Source of the DNA: Nocardia vinacea | GTDB taxonomy: Bacteria > Actinomycetota > Actinomycetes > Mycobacteriales > Mycobacteriaceae | Direction of reading: 5' to 3' | Assembly (NCBI RefSeq): GCF_035920345.1 | Contig: NZ_CP109149.1 | Span: 806,001 to 870,000 of the forward strand | DNA length: 64,000 nucleotides | Shown here: positions 26,879-35,427 of the stretch, in pieces | Layout of the letters: each line of letters opens with the position of its first letter | Numbering within the stretch: position 1 is the stretch's first letter | Position numbers and translations under genes: made by a program | Notes under the pieces: model-generated | What the model was told of the DNA's origin: nothing | Seen by the model: the letters and a program-made list of their open reading frames with translations, nothing else | The model's database searches: none

Positions 26879-28528
26879 ATGACCTTGTCTGCCGTCGCGA
26901 TCCTGAATCGCCTCGAAATCGCGGCCGAGGATGTGCGGGCCGTCGTCCGGCTGCACCGCAGCGGCGTCATCGATCTGACCCGGCCCGACCGGGTGCTGCG
27001 GACCACCAGGAACAACAAGACCTACGGGCCGCAGGCCACACTGATCATGAAGGCCGCGCTCGAACATCCCGATGCTCCGGCGGTGGCCGACGAACGCGGC
27101 GTACTCACCTACCGCGAGCTCGACGAACAGTCCAACGCCCTGGCGAATGCGCTACTGGTACAGGGGCTGCGACCCGGCTCGGTGGTGGCGGTGCTGGCCC
27201 GTGATCACCGTGGGCTGATCCTCGCCATCAGTGCTGCGGGCCGCGCCGGATTCCGGCTGGCCATGATGAACACCGGCTTCGCCAAACCGCAGTTCGCCGA
27301 GGTGTGCAAGCGCGAGAACGTGCGAGCGGTATTGCACGACAGCGAATTCAACGACCTGCTCGACGCCCTGCCACCCGAACTGCCGCGCGTGCTGACCTGG
27401 CTGGACGATGGCCACGGCGTCCCGGCGGGGGCCCGCACGCTCGACGAGCTGATCGTCGGCGGCGATAGCAGTCTGCCCCCGTCACCCGCGCGGCCCGGCG
27501 GGTTCATCATTCTCACCTCCGGCACCACCGGTCTGCCCAAGGGCGCGCCGCGTACCAAGCTGACGCCGCTGGTGAGCGCGCTGTTCGTCGACCGCATCCC
27601 CTTCCCGCGCCGCAGTGCGGTGGTGGTCGTTTCCCCGCTGTTCCATGCCACCGGATTCGGAATGTGGAGCGTCGCAACGGCTTTGGTCAACAAGACGGTG
27701 ACGCAGCGCCGCTTCGACGCCGAGTCCACGCTGCGGCTGCTGGCCGAGCACCGCGCCGGGATGCTGGTCGCGGTACCGACCATGCTGCATCGCATGGTAT
27801 CGCTGCCGCCGGAAGTCCTTGCCCGCTACAACCTTTCGGCGCTGCGAGTAATAGTTGTCGCCGGTTCGGCGCTGTCGCCGGAACTGGCCGCCCGGGTGCA
27901 GGACACCTTCGGCGAGGTGCTCTACAACCTGTACGGCTCGACCGAAGTCGCTATCGCCTCGGTGGCCCAGCCGGACGAATTGCGCAAGGCCCCCGGCACT
28001 GTCGGTCGGCCGCCGGTCACCACCCGCATCGCACTGTTCGACGATGATGATCGCCGAATCGAGGGGGTGAACGTCAAAGGACGGGTGTTCGTACGCTCGG
28101 GTGCGCCGTTCGAGGGATACACCGACGGCCGCCACAAGCAGATCATCGACGGCTACATGTCCACCGGTGATATGGGCCACTTCGATCCCGACGGACTGCT
28201 TTTCATCGATGGCCGCGACGACGACATGATCGTCTCCGGCGGCGAGAACGTTTACCCGCTGGAAGTTGAGAATCTGCTCGCCGAACTGCCCGGCGTGGAC
28301 GATGTCGCGGTGATCGGCGTCGATGATTCGGAATTCGGAAAACGGCTGCGCGCCGTCATCGTTCCTGCGGTCGGGGCCGAACTGGATGCGCAAGCGGTCA
28401 AAGACCACGTCAAGTCGAACCTGGCCCGCTACAAGGTGCCGCGCGATGTGGTCTTCATCGACGAACTACCGCGCAACGCCACCGGCAAGGTGCTGCGCCG
28501 TAAACTGGAGGAACTGGACTTCGCATGA
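26879..28528 (+). CDS. Acyl-CoA synthetase (FadD-type, AMP-binding)
   Basis: 549-residue adenylate-forming ligase. The P-loop is ILTSGTTGLPKGAP, A5 motif LYNLYGSTEVA, A7 MSTGDMGHFDPDG, A8 GRDDDMIVSGGENVYPLEVE, and the catalytic Lys lies in RNATGKVLRRKLEEL at the C-terminus. The length and position in an SDR-FadD-FMO operon are like the mymA-locus FadD13. It activates a carboxylic acid to its CoA thioester through an acyl-AMP. Its stop overlaps the BVMO start as ATGA (28525-28528). Confidence 0.93.
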   Translation: MTLSAVAILNRLEIAAEDVRAVVRLHRSGVIDLTRPDRVLRTTRNNKTYGPQATLIMKAALEHPDAPAVADERGVLTYRELDEQSNALANALLVQGLRPGSVVAVLARDHRGLILAISAAGRAGFRLAMMNTGFAKPQFAEVCKRENVRAVLHDSEFNDLLDALPPELPRVLTWLDDGHGVPAGARTLDELIVGGDSSLPPSPARPGGFIILTSGTTGLPKGAPRTKLTPLVSALFVDRIPFPRRSAVVVVSPLFHATGFGMWSVATALVNKTVTQRRFDAESTLRLLAEHRAGMLVAVPTMLHRMVSLPPEVLARYNLSALRVIVVAGSALSPELAARVQDTFGEVLYNLYGSTEVAIASVAQPDELRKAPGTVGRPPVTTRIALFDDDDRRIEGVNVKGRVFVRSGAPFEGYTDGRHKQIIDGYMSTGDMGHFDPDGLLFIDGRDDDMIVSGGENVYPLEVENLLAELPGVDDVAVIGVDDSEFGKRLRAVIVPAVGAELDAQAVKDHVKSNLARYKVPRDVVFIDELPRNATGKVLRRKLEELDFA

Positions 28529-30003
28529 GCAGCAACGAGAACCCGCCTGTATCCGTCGCGATCATCGGCGCGGGATTCGGCGGCTTGGCCGCCGCCATCG
28601 AACTGGAGCGCAACAATATTCGCGACTACACCGTCTTCGAGAAAGGTGACGGCGTCGGCGGCGTGTGGCGGGCCAACCACTACCCGGGCGCGGCTTGCGA
28701 CGTGCCTTCGCCGACCTACTCCTACTCGTTCGAACTGGAGACCGAGTGGTCCCAGCGCTTCGGCACCCAGGCCGAGATCCGCGCCTACTTGGAACGTACC
28801 GCGGTCAAATATGGCGTGGCGCCGAAGGTTCGGACCAATGCCGAGGTGGTCGCCGCGACCTTCGACGAAGATAGTGGGCGCTGGCAGGTGGAGCTGGCCG
28901 ATGGCGAGAAACAGTGGTTCGACGCGCTGATCTGCGCCACCGGACAGCTGTCGCGGCCGAAGATCCCGGTTCTGGCGGGGTTGGACACCTTCGGGGGCAA
29001 GCACTTCCACTCCGCCGAATGGGACGAGTCGGTGGATATCACCGGCAAACGAGTCGCGGTCGTGGGCAGCGGCGCAAGCGCGGTGCAGATTGTTCCCGCC
29101 ATTGCCGAGCAGGTGCGCGAACTGCATGTGATCCAGCGCTCCCCGAACTGGGTCGGCAACAAGTGGAACCACAAGACCAACCCGCGGAGCCGTCGACTTC
29201 TGGGCACGGTCCCCGGCTTAGCGCGTGCCCAGCACAATCTGGAATGGCTGTGGTACGAGTCGCGGGTTCCCATTATCTTCAATGGATTCGATCCGCTGCG
29301 GGTGGGTATACACGCCTGGCTGCGCTGGAAGATCCGGCGCGAGATCGGTGATCCGGACCTGCGTCGCAAGGTCACCCCGGATTACAAGGTCGGCTGTAAT
29401 CGATTGCTGCTGTCCAACGACTGGTATCCCGCACTGGACCGTGAGCATGTCGCTGTGCACACCGAAGGCGTTGCGCGCGTGCAGGAGTCGGGCCTGGTGT
29501 TGACTGACGGCACCGAGGTCGACGCGGATGTGATCGTGTGGTGCACCGGCTTCACCGCCACCGAATACCTCGCCCCGATCGACATCACCGGCCGCGATGG
29601 ACGCAAACTGCACACCGAGTGGAAAACCGGACCCGAAGCCTATCTCGGCGTCACGGTCTCGGGTTACCCGAATCTGTTCATGATCTACGGCCCCAATACC
29701 GGTTCGCTCACCAACACCATCATCTTCCTGCTCGAGAAGCAGGCTCGCTACGCCCGCCTCGCCCTCGAACACAGCGGCCGCACCCGTGGCTGGCTCGATG
29801 TCCGCCGCGAGGTCCAGGACGCCTACAATCGCGACCTGCAAAACCGCCTCACCGGAACGGTTTTCACCAGCGGTTGCCCCGGCTGGTACCACACCGAAAC
29901 AGGCAAGGTCGTCGCCGTATGGCCCGGCTCCCATATCGCCTACGCTCGTGCCACGGCCCGCGTCGACCTTACGGCCTACGAAACCGGTACCCGCACAGAG
30001 TGA
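28525..30003 (+). CDS. Flavin-containing monooxygenase, Baeyer-Villiger type
   Basis: 492-residue NADPH-dependent FAD monooxygenase. The FAD motif is IIGAGFGGLAAAIELE, the BVMO fingerprint F-x-G-x3-H-x3-W is present as FGGKHFHSAEW, and the NADPH motif is VAVVGSGASAVQIVP. Predicted to insert oxygen next to a ketone, or act as an FMO as MymA does. Coupled to FadD by a 4-base overlap. The following minus-strand gene is a truncated SRPBCC fragment; the stop at 30001-30003 lies within a few bases of the breakpoint. Confidence 0.92.
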   Translation: MSSNENPPVSVAIIGAGFGGLAAAIELERNNIRDYTVFEKGDGVGGVWRANHYPGAACDVPSPTYSYSFELETEWSQRFGTQAEIRAYLERTAVKYGVAPKVRTNAEVVAATFDEDSGRWQVELADGEKQWFDALICATGQLSRPKIPVLAGLDTFGGKHFHSAEWDESVDITGKRVAVVGSGASAVQIVPAIAEQVRELHVIQRSPNWVGNKWNHKTNPRSRRLLGTVPGLARAQHNLEWLWYESRVPIIFNGFDPLRVGIHAWLRWKIRREIGDPDLRRKVTPDYKVGCNRLLLSNDWYPALDREHVAVHTEGVARVQESGLVLTDGTEVDADVIVWCTGFTATEYLAPIDITGRDGRKLHTEWKTGPEAYLGVTVSGYPNLFMIYGPNTGSLTNTIIFLLEKQARYARLALEHSGRTRGWLDVRREVQDAYNRDLQNRLTGTVFTSGCPGWYHTETGKVVAVWPGSHIAYARATARVDLTAYETGTRTE

Positions 30004-30009
30004 TCGGAC

Positions 30010-30231
30010 TCCGACGGTGACCTCGCGACGGGTGCCGATACCGAAGGGGCGCGGGGTGATCCAGTCGACGCCGGTAATGCCGCGAGCCCAAGAGACCAGG
30101 GCGTCGTCGGCGGTGAGGAGTTGCCAGACCCGTTCGGGTTCGGCGGGCACGATCACGCTGTGGCGGAAGCGGATCGGGCCGTTCTGAATGAGAGTGTCGT
30201 CGCTGTCGGCGAGAGGGAACCAGCGGGTCAT
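30010..30231 (-). pseudogene. SRPBCC-family gene fragment (N-terminal half only)
   Basis: Starts MTRWFPLADSDDTLIQNG and continues through IVPAEPERVWQLLTADDALVSW to GVDWITPRPFGIGTRREVTV, a normal SRPBCC N-terminus of about 70 residues. The homologous sequence then stops and the frame runs into the antisense of the BVMO gene. A full SRPBCC protein would be about 150 residues, so the 3' half has been lost at about position 30010. Its start overlaps the long FadD stop (30228-30231) by four bases, so it was once the last gene of the minus-strand operon. Confidence 0.75.
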
Positions 30232-32048
30232 CGGGAGACGGTCTCCTTCGTGGCCGGGGTGTACACGCCGGCGGGCTGCGGGTCGGCATAGAGCAGGTCG
30301 ATGTCGGCGGCGTACACCTCGCCGATGGGCTTGCGCCGCAGCTTCATGGTGAGGGTGAGTTCGACGCCGCCGGGTTCCCAGAAGGTCGGCAGCAGCCGGA
30401 ACCGTTTGATCTGCTCGACGCGGGACAGGACCTCGTTGGCGGAATCGATAGCGGCGCAGACCCGTTCGATGATGTCCGGATGTTCGACGAGTGCGGTGGC
30501 GGTGACCGGTAGTCCGCGCTCGGCGGCGAAACTCGCAGCGGTGTCCGGATCCAGCGTCACCAGGGCGGTGACATAGGGGCGGCCGTCGCCGACGGCGACG
30601 ACGGTGCCGATCAGACCGGAGGCCGCGCGTACCGCGTTCTCGATATTGGCGGGAGACATATTCTTTCCCGACGCATTGATGATGAGTTCTTTCTTGCGGT
30701 CGACGATGCGCAAACAGCCATTACCGTCGCGGGTCATCACATCGCCGGTCGCGAGCCAGCCGTTGGTGTCGATGGCTTCGGCCGTCTTCTCCGGTTCGCC
30801 GCGATAGCCCTTCATGACCAGCGGGCCGCGCACGAACAGCTCACCGTCGTCCGCCAGCCGCATCTCCATACCTGGTACGAGACGCCCAACGGTGCCGAGT
30901 TCGGTTGGCTCGTAACGCGATACGCTGGCGATGCAAGTGAGTTCGGACATGCCCCAGATTTCGGAGATGGGTAGTCCGAGTGCGGCGAAGAATGCGAGGG
31001 TGTCTGCGGGGATCGGCGCCGCGCCGGAGACCGCCCATTTCAGCTCGTCGAAGCCGAGTTTCGCGCGCAGCGCCGACAGGACTGCGTCATCGGCCTTCTC
31101 GAATTCGGCGGCCAGGTCGGCGGGAACGGACGCTCCGGCGCGCAATAGGTCCATGCGCTTGCGTGCGGTGTCGAGGGCCCAGCGCAGCGCCCTGGCACGC
31201 GCCGCATCGGATTCGTTGGCGACGCCGAGTTCTATTGCGGCCTTCAGCTTCTCCCACACCCGCGGTACCGCTCCCCAGATGGTCGGGCGGCAATCCGGCA
31301 GCGCGGCCGCGATGAGCGCGGGTTCGGCCACCACCGTCACCTGTGTGCCGAACACTATCTGCAGGTAGAGCGCGGTCAACCGGTCGGCGATATGGGCCGA
31401 GGGCATGAACGAGGTGATCCGGTCGCCGAATTCGATCGGCAGCACCTGGGCCAGCGCATAGGCCTCGAACAGCAGATTGGCGTGCGTGGTTTCGACGCCC
31501 TTGGGGTTGCCGGTGGTACCGGAGGTATAGATGAGGGTGGCGACATCGTCGGGCCGCGTCTCTTTCCAGGACTTCTCGAAATCGAAGTCGCTGGTACCGA
31601 GCGTTTGCAGCTCCTGAAGGGTCATTGTGCCCTCGACCGGGTCGCCGTCCAGTACGACGATGTGCGCGGGGGCCGCTCCGGAGCTTCGGATGCGGTCGAG
31701 ATATTGCGCCTCACACACCACCACCGACGCGCCCGCGTTGCTCAGCACATGGGCGATCCCCTCCGGCGGCAGTGTGTTGTAGACCGAGAAGGACGTGGCT
31801 CCGGCGTGCAGCGCGCCGACGTCGATCGGGTAGAACTCCACCCGGTTGCCCATCATCAGCGCCACGGTGTCACCGCGACCGATTCCGAGCGCAGCGAAGC
31901 CAGCGGCGATGCGGCGCACCTGGGCGGCGTATTCACCCCAGGTGAGTTGCTGGGAGCCGCCCACGGTGCGCACCGCGACAGCGTCGGGATCGATGGCCGC
32001 GTTGTGCTCGAAGGCGGCGCAGAGGGTATCGAAACGAGTAGCGCTCAT
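30228..32048 (-). CDS. Long-chain fatty-acid-CoA ligase (FadD15-type)
   Basis: 606-residue AMP-forming ligase of the long-chain class. P-loop LIYTSGTTGNPKGVETTHAN, the FadD15-type insertion SFMPSAHIADRLTALYLQI, A5 EIWGMSELT, A7 WLATGDVMTRDGNG, A8 RKKELIINASGKNMSPANIENAV, and the C-terminal LTLTMKLRRKPI segment. ATG 32048 is preferred for the family N-terminus TRFDTLCAAFEHNA; the frame remains open to 32264 but reads shadow sequence. Cytoplasmic. Follows the hydrolase by 13 bases in the same operon. Confidence 0.92.
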   Translation of the reverse strand: MSATRFDTLCAAFEHNAAIDPDAVAVRTVGGSQQLTWGEYAAQVRRIAAGFAALGIGRGDTVALMMGNRVEFYPIDVGALHAGATSFSVYNTLPPEGIAHVLSNAGASVVVCEAQYLDRIRSSGAAPAHIVVLDGDPVEGTMTLQELQTLGTSDFDFEKSWKETRPDDVATLIYTSGTTGNPKGVETTHANLLFEAYALAQVLPIEFGDRITSFMPSAHIADRLTALYLQIVFGTQVTVVAEPALIAAALPDCRPTIWGAVPRVWEKLKAAIELGVANESDAARARALRWALDTARKRMDLLRAGASVPADLAAEFEKADDAVLSALRAKLGFDELKWAVSGAAPIPADTLAFFAALGLPISEIWGMSELTCIASVSRYEPTELGTVGRLVPGMEMRLADDGELFVRGPLVMKGYRGEPEKTAEAIDTNGWLATGDVMTRDGNGCLRIVDRKKELIINASGKNMSPANIENAVRAASGLIGTVVAVGDGRPYVTALVTLDPDTAASFAAERGLPVTATALVEHPDIIERVCAAIDSANEVLSRVEQIKRFRLLPTFWEPGGVELTLTMKLRRKPIGEVYAADIDLLYADPQPAGVYTPATKETVSR

Positions 32049-32061
32049 GACTTTACTTTCT

Positions 32062-33036
32062 TCAGATCGCCTGTGCGGCAGGGGATTCGAGGGCATCGAT
32101 AACAAACCGGCCGCCCGCGCGGTATGCCGTTCGCGATTCGGGCACCAGCGCCGCCAGGGTGTGGAACACGTGCATCTGTTGGGGCCACAATCGCAAGTCG
32201 CAGCCTGCGCCGGCGGCGTTGAGCCGGTCGGCGAGCGTGATCGCGTCGGCGGCGAAGAGCTCATCCTGGCTGGCTTGAATCATGGTGGGCGGCAATGGTG
32301 TTCCCGCGCGTGGACGCAGTTGCCGCGGCGCGTCGGCGAAGTTGGCGACGGCGGCGCGCGCGGTGGCCAGGCTGAGCAGGGCATCATGGCCGTCGCCGCC
32401 GCGCGCGAGGTCCAACGCGAGGTCGGCCATAGGCGAGAACAAGAGCAGGGCCGCGGCGCAGCGACGACCATGATCGGCGCTGCGTATCACGAAATCGGTG
32501 GCGAGGTAGCCGCCCGCGGAGTCGCCCGCGATGACGATCCGGTCCGGGGCAAATCCCCGTTTGCGCAGTTGGTGGTAGGCGGCGGCAACATCGGATGCCG
32601 CTGCGGTATACGGGTTTTCGGGAGCGAGCCGGTAGTCCGCGGCCAAGACCGGCAGCCGGGTCGCGGTCGAAAGCCGTGAGGTGACACCGCGATAAGAGCG
32701 TGCGGACCCGGTGATGAAACCGCCGCCGTGCACATAGAGGATGGCGGCGTCGTCGCGATTCGCACGGGGACCCCGGACCCACTCGGCGCGCACCGGACCG
32801 TCCTCGACGGCCTCGATGGCCGTGCCGTTCAGCACCGGCGCGACAACGCGCATGACTCGATCGATGATCACCCGAGCCGCCGGTAGCGTGTGCTCGTTGA
32901 CCGGGATGGCGGCCAGGACCGGACGCACGGTGTGGCTCGAGATCTGCCGCAGCGCCCGAGCCCGCAGGGACGCGGGTTCGGCGCGCGTAACTGCCCTGGC
33001 GCCCGGGCTCATCGGTCGTTCGCTGCGCTCGCTCAT
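32062..33036 (-). CDS. Alpha/beta hydrolase of the hormone-sensitive-lipase group (LipR-like)
   Basis: 324-residue esterase. The oxyanion-hole motif HGGGF, nucleophile GDSAGG, acid QASQDELF and histidine HVFH give the complete HSL-family triad. It corresponds to LipR of the mymA operon by position between SDR/FMO and FadD genes. The N-terminus is uncertain: ATG 33036 lies inside the short repeat at 33016-33040, which itself encodes MSERSER. ATG 33012 (MSPGARAV) is the alternative. Confidence 0.88.
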   Translation of the reverse strand: MSERSERPMSPGARAVTRAEPASLRARALRQISSHTVRPVLAAIPVNEHTLPAARVIIDRVMRVVAPVLNGTAIEAVEDGPVRAEWVRGPRANRDDAAILYVHGGGFITGSARSYRGVTSRLSTATRLPVLAADYRLAPENPYTAAASDVAAAYHQLRKRGFAPDRIVIAGDSAGGYLATDFVIRSADHGRRCAAALLLFSPMADLALDLARGGDGHDALLSLATARAAVANFADAPRQLRPRAGTPLPPTMIQASQDELFAADAITLADRLNAAGAGCDLRLWPQQMHVFHTLAALVPESRTAYRAGGRFVIDALESPAAQAI

Positions 33037-33040
33037 GACC
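33016..33040. repeat. 25-bp repeat copy A encoding MSERSER on the minus strand
   Basis: 25 bases are identical to copy B at 33099-33123. Read on the minus strand it contains ATG followed by codons for SERSER. Here it supplies the apparent start of the hydrolase gene. Confidence 0.75.
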
Positions 33041-33098
33041 ACACCTCGCCGGCGCTCGGCTCCGTCATGACCGAGCGATGCTCGGCCGCGCCTATTGT

Positions 33099-33123
33099 TC
33101 GTTCGCTGCGCTCGCTCATGACC
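33099..33123. repeat. 25-bp repeat copy B overlapping the SDR stop
   Basis: Identical to 33016-33040. It begins within the last codons of the SDR gene (stop 33116-33118) and fills the gap before the hydrolase. The two copies are 83 bases apart. Confidence 0.75.
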
Positions 33124-33973
33124 GCACCCGGGCTTCCACCGCGCGCACGAGGTCGTGCACGCGCGGGTCGCGCGCGAGGCGGGTGTCGAGCACCACGTTC
33201 ACCGCACCGCGCAGCAGTGCGTATGGCCCCCAACCGGTCGCGGGTGCGATGGTGCGCGGGGCGCGTTGTTCGATACCGTCGGCGACCGCCCGCGCGGCCT
33301 CTGCCGCGGTGATCCGTCGGCTCAGTGGCCACGGAAGCAACTCGTCGAGGGCGCGGCCGAGGTCGTCCCTGTCGAGGGTGTCATGGGTCATGGCGGTGTC
33401 GACAATGCCGAAATAGGCGACCCCGGCGGTCGCGCCGAATGGTGCGAGCTCGACGCGCAGTGCGCGGCCCAGCTGTTCCACGCCTGCCTTGCTGATCATG
33501 TACGGCGCACCCGCCATTCCCGGTGCGAAGGCTGCGCACGAGGACACCACAACGACATGGCCGCGGGCGGTGACAACGTGATCGAGCGCCGGGCGCACGG
33601 TGTTGAAAACGCCGGTCAGGTTGATATCGATGACGCGGTCGAAGTCCCGGCCGTCGAGGGTGCGCAGGGTGGCGGGGCGCGGCACCACACCGGCATTGGC
33701 CACCACCACGTTCAGACAGCCGAAGTGATCGACCGCGTCGGCGATCGCCTGGCGCATGGCTTCTCGATCCGCCACATCGGCAGCGACCGGCAAAGCGCGC
33801 GGGCCGAGGGCGGTCGCTGCCGCGGCGACGCCCGCACGGTCGATGTCGACCAGCGCGACCGATGCGCCGCGTGCGTGGAGAATATTCGCCAGTTCACGGC
33901 CGATGCCCTGTGCGGCTCCGGTGATCAACACGACCTTGCCGTCCACGTTGTAGCGGCGGCTCCCGATCGTCAT
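33116..33973 (-). CDS. Short-chain dehydrogenase/reductase
   Basis: 285-residue SDR. Cofactor site TGAAQGIGRELA, NAGVV, catalytic Ser in VVSSCAAFAPG, and the Tyr-x3-Lys pair in YMISKAG, with a C-terminal tail of about 50 residues. ATG 33973 overlaps the upstream BVMO stop as ATGA. A much longer open frame on this strand is not coding upstream of this start. The downstream end abuts repeat copy B. Predicted to oxidise or reduce an alcohol/ketone of the operon substrate. Confidence 0.9.
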   Translation of the reverse strand: MTIGSRRYNVDGKVVLITGAAQGIGRELANILHARGASVALVDIDRAGVAAAATALGPRALPVAADVADREAMRQAIADAVDHFGCLNVVVANAGVVPRPATLRTLDGRDFDRVIDINLTGVFNTVRPALDHVVTARGHVVVVSSCAAFAPGMAGAPYMISKAGVEQLGRALRVELAPFGATAGVAYFGIVDTAMTHDTLDRDDLGRALDELLPWPLSRRITAAEAARAVADGIEQRAPRTIAPATGWGPYALLRGAVNVVLDTRLARDPRVHDLVRAVEARVRS

Positions 33974-35427
33974 GGGGTCACCTCGTACGCGTCGGCGTCG
34001 AACGCGCGTGTGCGACGGCGGTATTCGAAACTCCAATTCGGATACAGCCCCGCATTGAGCCCATCGGGTGTGGTGTAGTAGCTCGTGCACCCGCCGGTCA
34101 GCCAGACGCTGGTGGAGCTGCGCCGCGCCATCTCGGCGAGGAAGTCCTCCTGGGCTTCCGGTCGTACCTCGACGCGGCGAGCGCCGCTGCGGCGCACGGA
34201 TTTCAGCGCATCGACGATGTAAGCGATCTGCGATTCGATCATGTAGATGGCCGACTGGTTGCCTGCCGCGCCGAAGGGGCCCAGCGTGCAGAAGAAGTTG
34301 GGGAATCCCGCGACCGCCGCACCGAGGTAGCTCTGCGGTTGTTTGTGGTAGAGCTCGGCCAGCGAGATCCCGTCTCGGCCGATGAGCCGTTCGTAGGCGG
34401 TCGGGATCGCGGTGAACCCGGTGCCGTGGATTATGGTGTCGACTTCGTGTTCGGTGCCGTCGCGCAGCACGATCGAATGCGGACGCACCTCGCCGATACC
34501 CTGCGTGACGACCTCGACATTGGGTTGGTCGAGCGCGGGTAGATATGCGTCGGAAAAGATCGCACGCTTGCAGCCGATCACATAGTCGGGCGTCAAGGTC
34601 TTGCGCAACAGCGGGTTTCGCACCTGCCGCAACAGTTGCAGCCGTGCCAGCCCCTCGTAGGGATGCCGGAAGCGTTGGTCCACCAGCGAGATCAGTCCGA
34701 ATGCCTCGATGGCCGAGTACCAGAGACTGCGAACGGCCTTCTGTGCCAGAGGAACACTGCGCAGCAGAAACCGCTCGGCGGAGAGTGTTCTGCGGTCCAT
34801 GCGCGGCACGATCCACGGCGCGGAACGTTGGAACAGCAGCAGTTTGCCGACCCGGGGCTGGATTTCGGGAACGAACTGCACAGCGGAGGCTCCGGTGCCG
34901 ATGACCGCGACGCGCTCGCCGGTGAGGTCGTGTTCGTGGTCCCAGTGCAGTGAGTGAAAGCTGTTGCCCGCGAAGGTGTCCAGACCAGGCAGGTCGGGAT
35001 ACTTCGCCTCGGCGAAGATCCCCGTCGCCGACACGAGAAAGTCCGCGGTGCGCGAACCCTGCGCGGTCTCGATGCGCCACAGCGATGCGGTCTCGTCCCA
35101 GCGGGCGTCGAGGACCTCCGCGTCGAAGCGAACGGAGCGGACCACATCGTGGTCGACGGCCACCGAACGGAGGTATTCGAGGATCTCGGTCTGCTTCCCG
35201 TAGGTGCGCGACCAGTCGGGATTGGGCGCGAACGAGTAGCTGTACAACTGCGAGGGTACGTCGCAGGCGCAACCCGGATAGGTATTGGCGCGCCAGGTTC
35301 CGCCCAGATCGTCGGCGCGTTCCAGGATGACGAAATCCTCGAATCCGGCCTCGCGCAGTTTCACCGCGAGCCCGATGCCGCCGAATCCCGCGCCGACGAC
35401 GGCGATATGGGTGTGTTCCACGTTCAT
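33970..35427 (-). CDS. Flavin-containing monooxygenase, Baeyer-Villiger type (second copy)
   Basis: 485-residue FAD/NADPH monooxygenase. FAD motif VVGAGFGGIGLAVKLRE, BVMO fingerprint FAGNSFHSLHW, NADPH motif VAVIGTGASAVQFVP. It shares the architecture of the 28525 gene but is clearly diverged, so this is an independent family member and not a recent duplicate. ATG 35427 is directly adjacent to the aldehyde dehydrogenase stop, indicating translational coupling, and its own stop overlaps the SDR start. Confidence 0.92.
   Translation of the reverse strand: MNVEHTHIAVVGAGFGGIGLAVKLREAGFEDFVILERADDLGGTWRANTYPGCACDVPSQLYSYSFAPNPDWSRTYGKQTEILEYLRSVAVDHDVVRSVRFDAEVLDARWDETASLWRIETAQGSRTADFLVSATGIFAEAKYPDLPGLDTFAGNSFHSLHWDHEHDLTGERVAVIGTGASAVQFVPEIQPRVGKLLLFQRSAPWIVPRMDRRTLSAERFLLRSVPLAQKAVRSLWYSAIEAFGLISLVDQRFRHPYEGLARLQLLRQVRNPLLRKTLTPDYVIGCKRAIFSDAYLPALDQPNVEVVTQGIGEVRPHSIVLRDGTEHEVDTIIHGTGFTAIPTAYERLIGRDGISLAELYHKQPQSYLGAAVAGFPNFFCTLGPFGAAGNQSAIYMIESQIAYIVDALKSVRRSGARRVEVRPEAQEDFLAEMARRSSTSVWLTGGCTSYYTTPDGLNAGLYPNWSFEYRRRTRAFDADAYEVTP

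Noticed and set aside
29218..30231. A 337-codon minus-strand frame beginning with an SRPBCC start
   Set aside because: Only the first 70 or so residues are SRPBCC-like; the remainder is antisense of the BVMO gene, so it is treated as a truncated gene.
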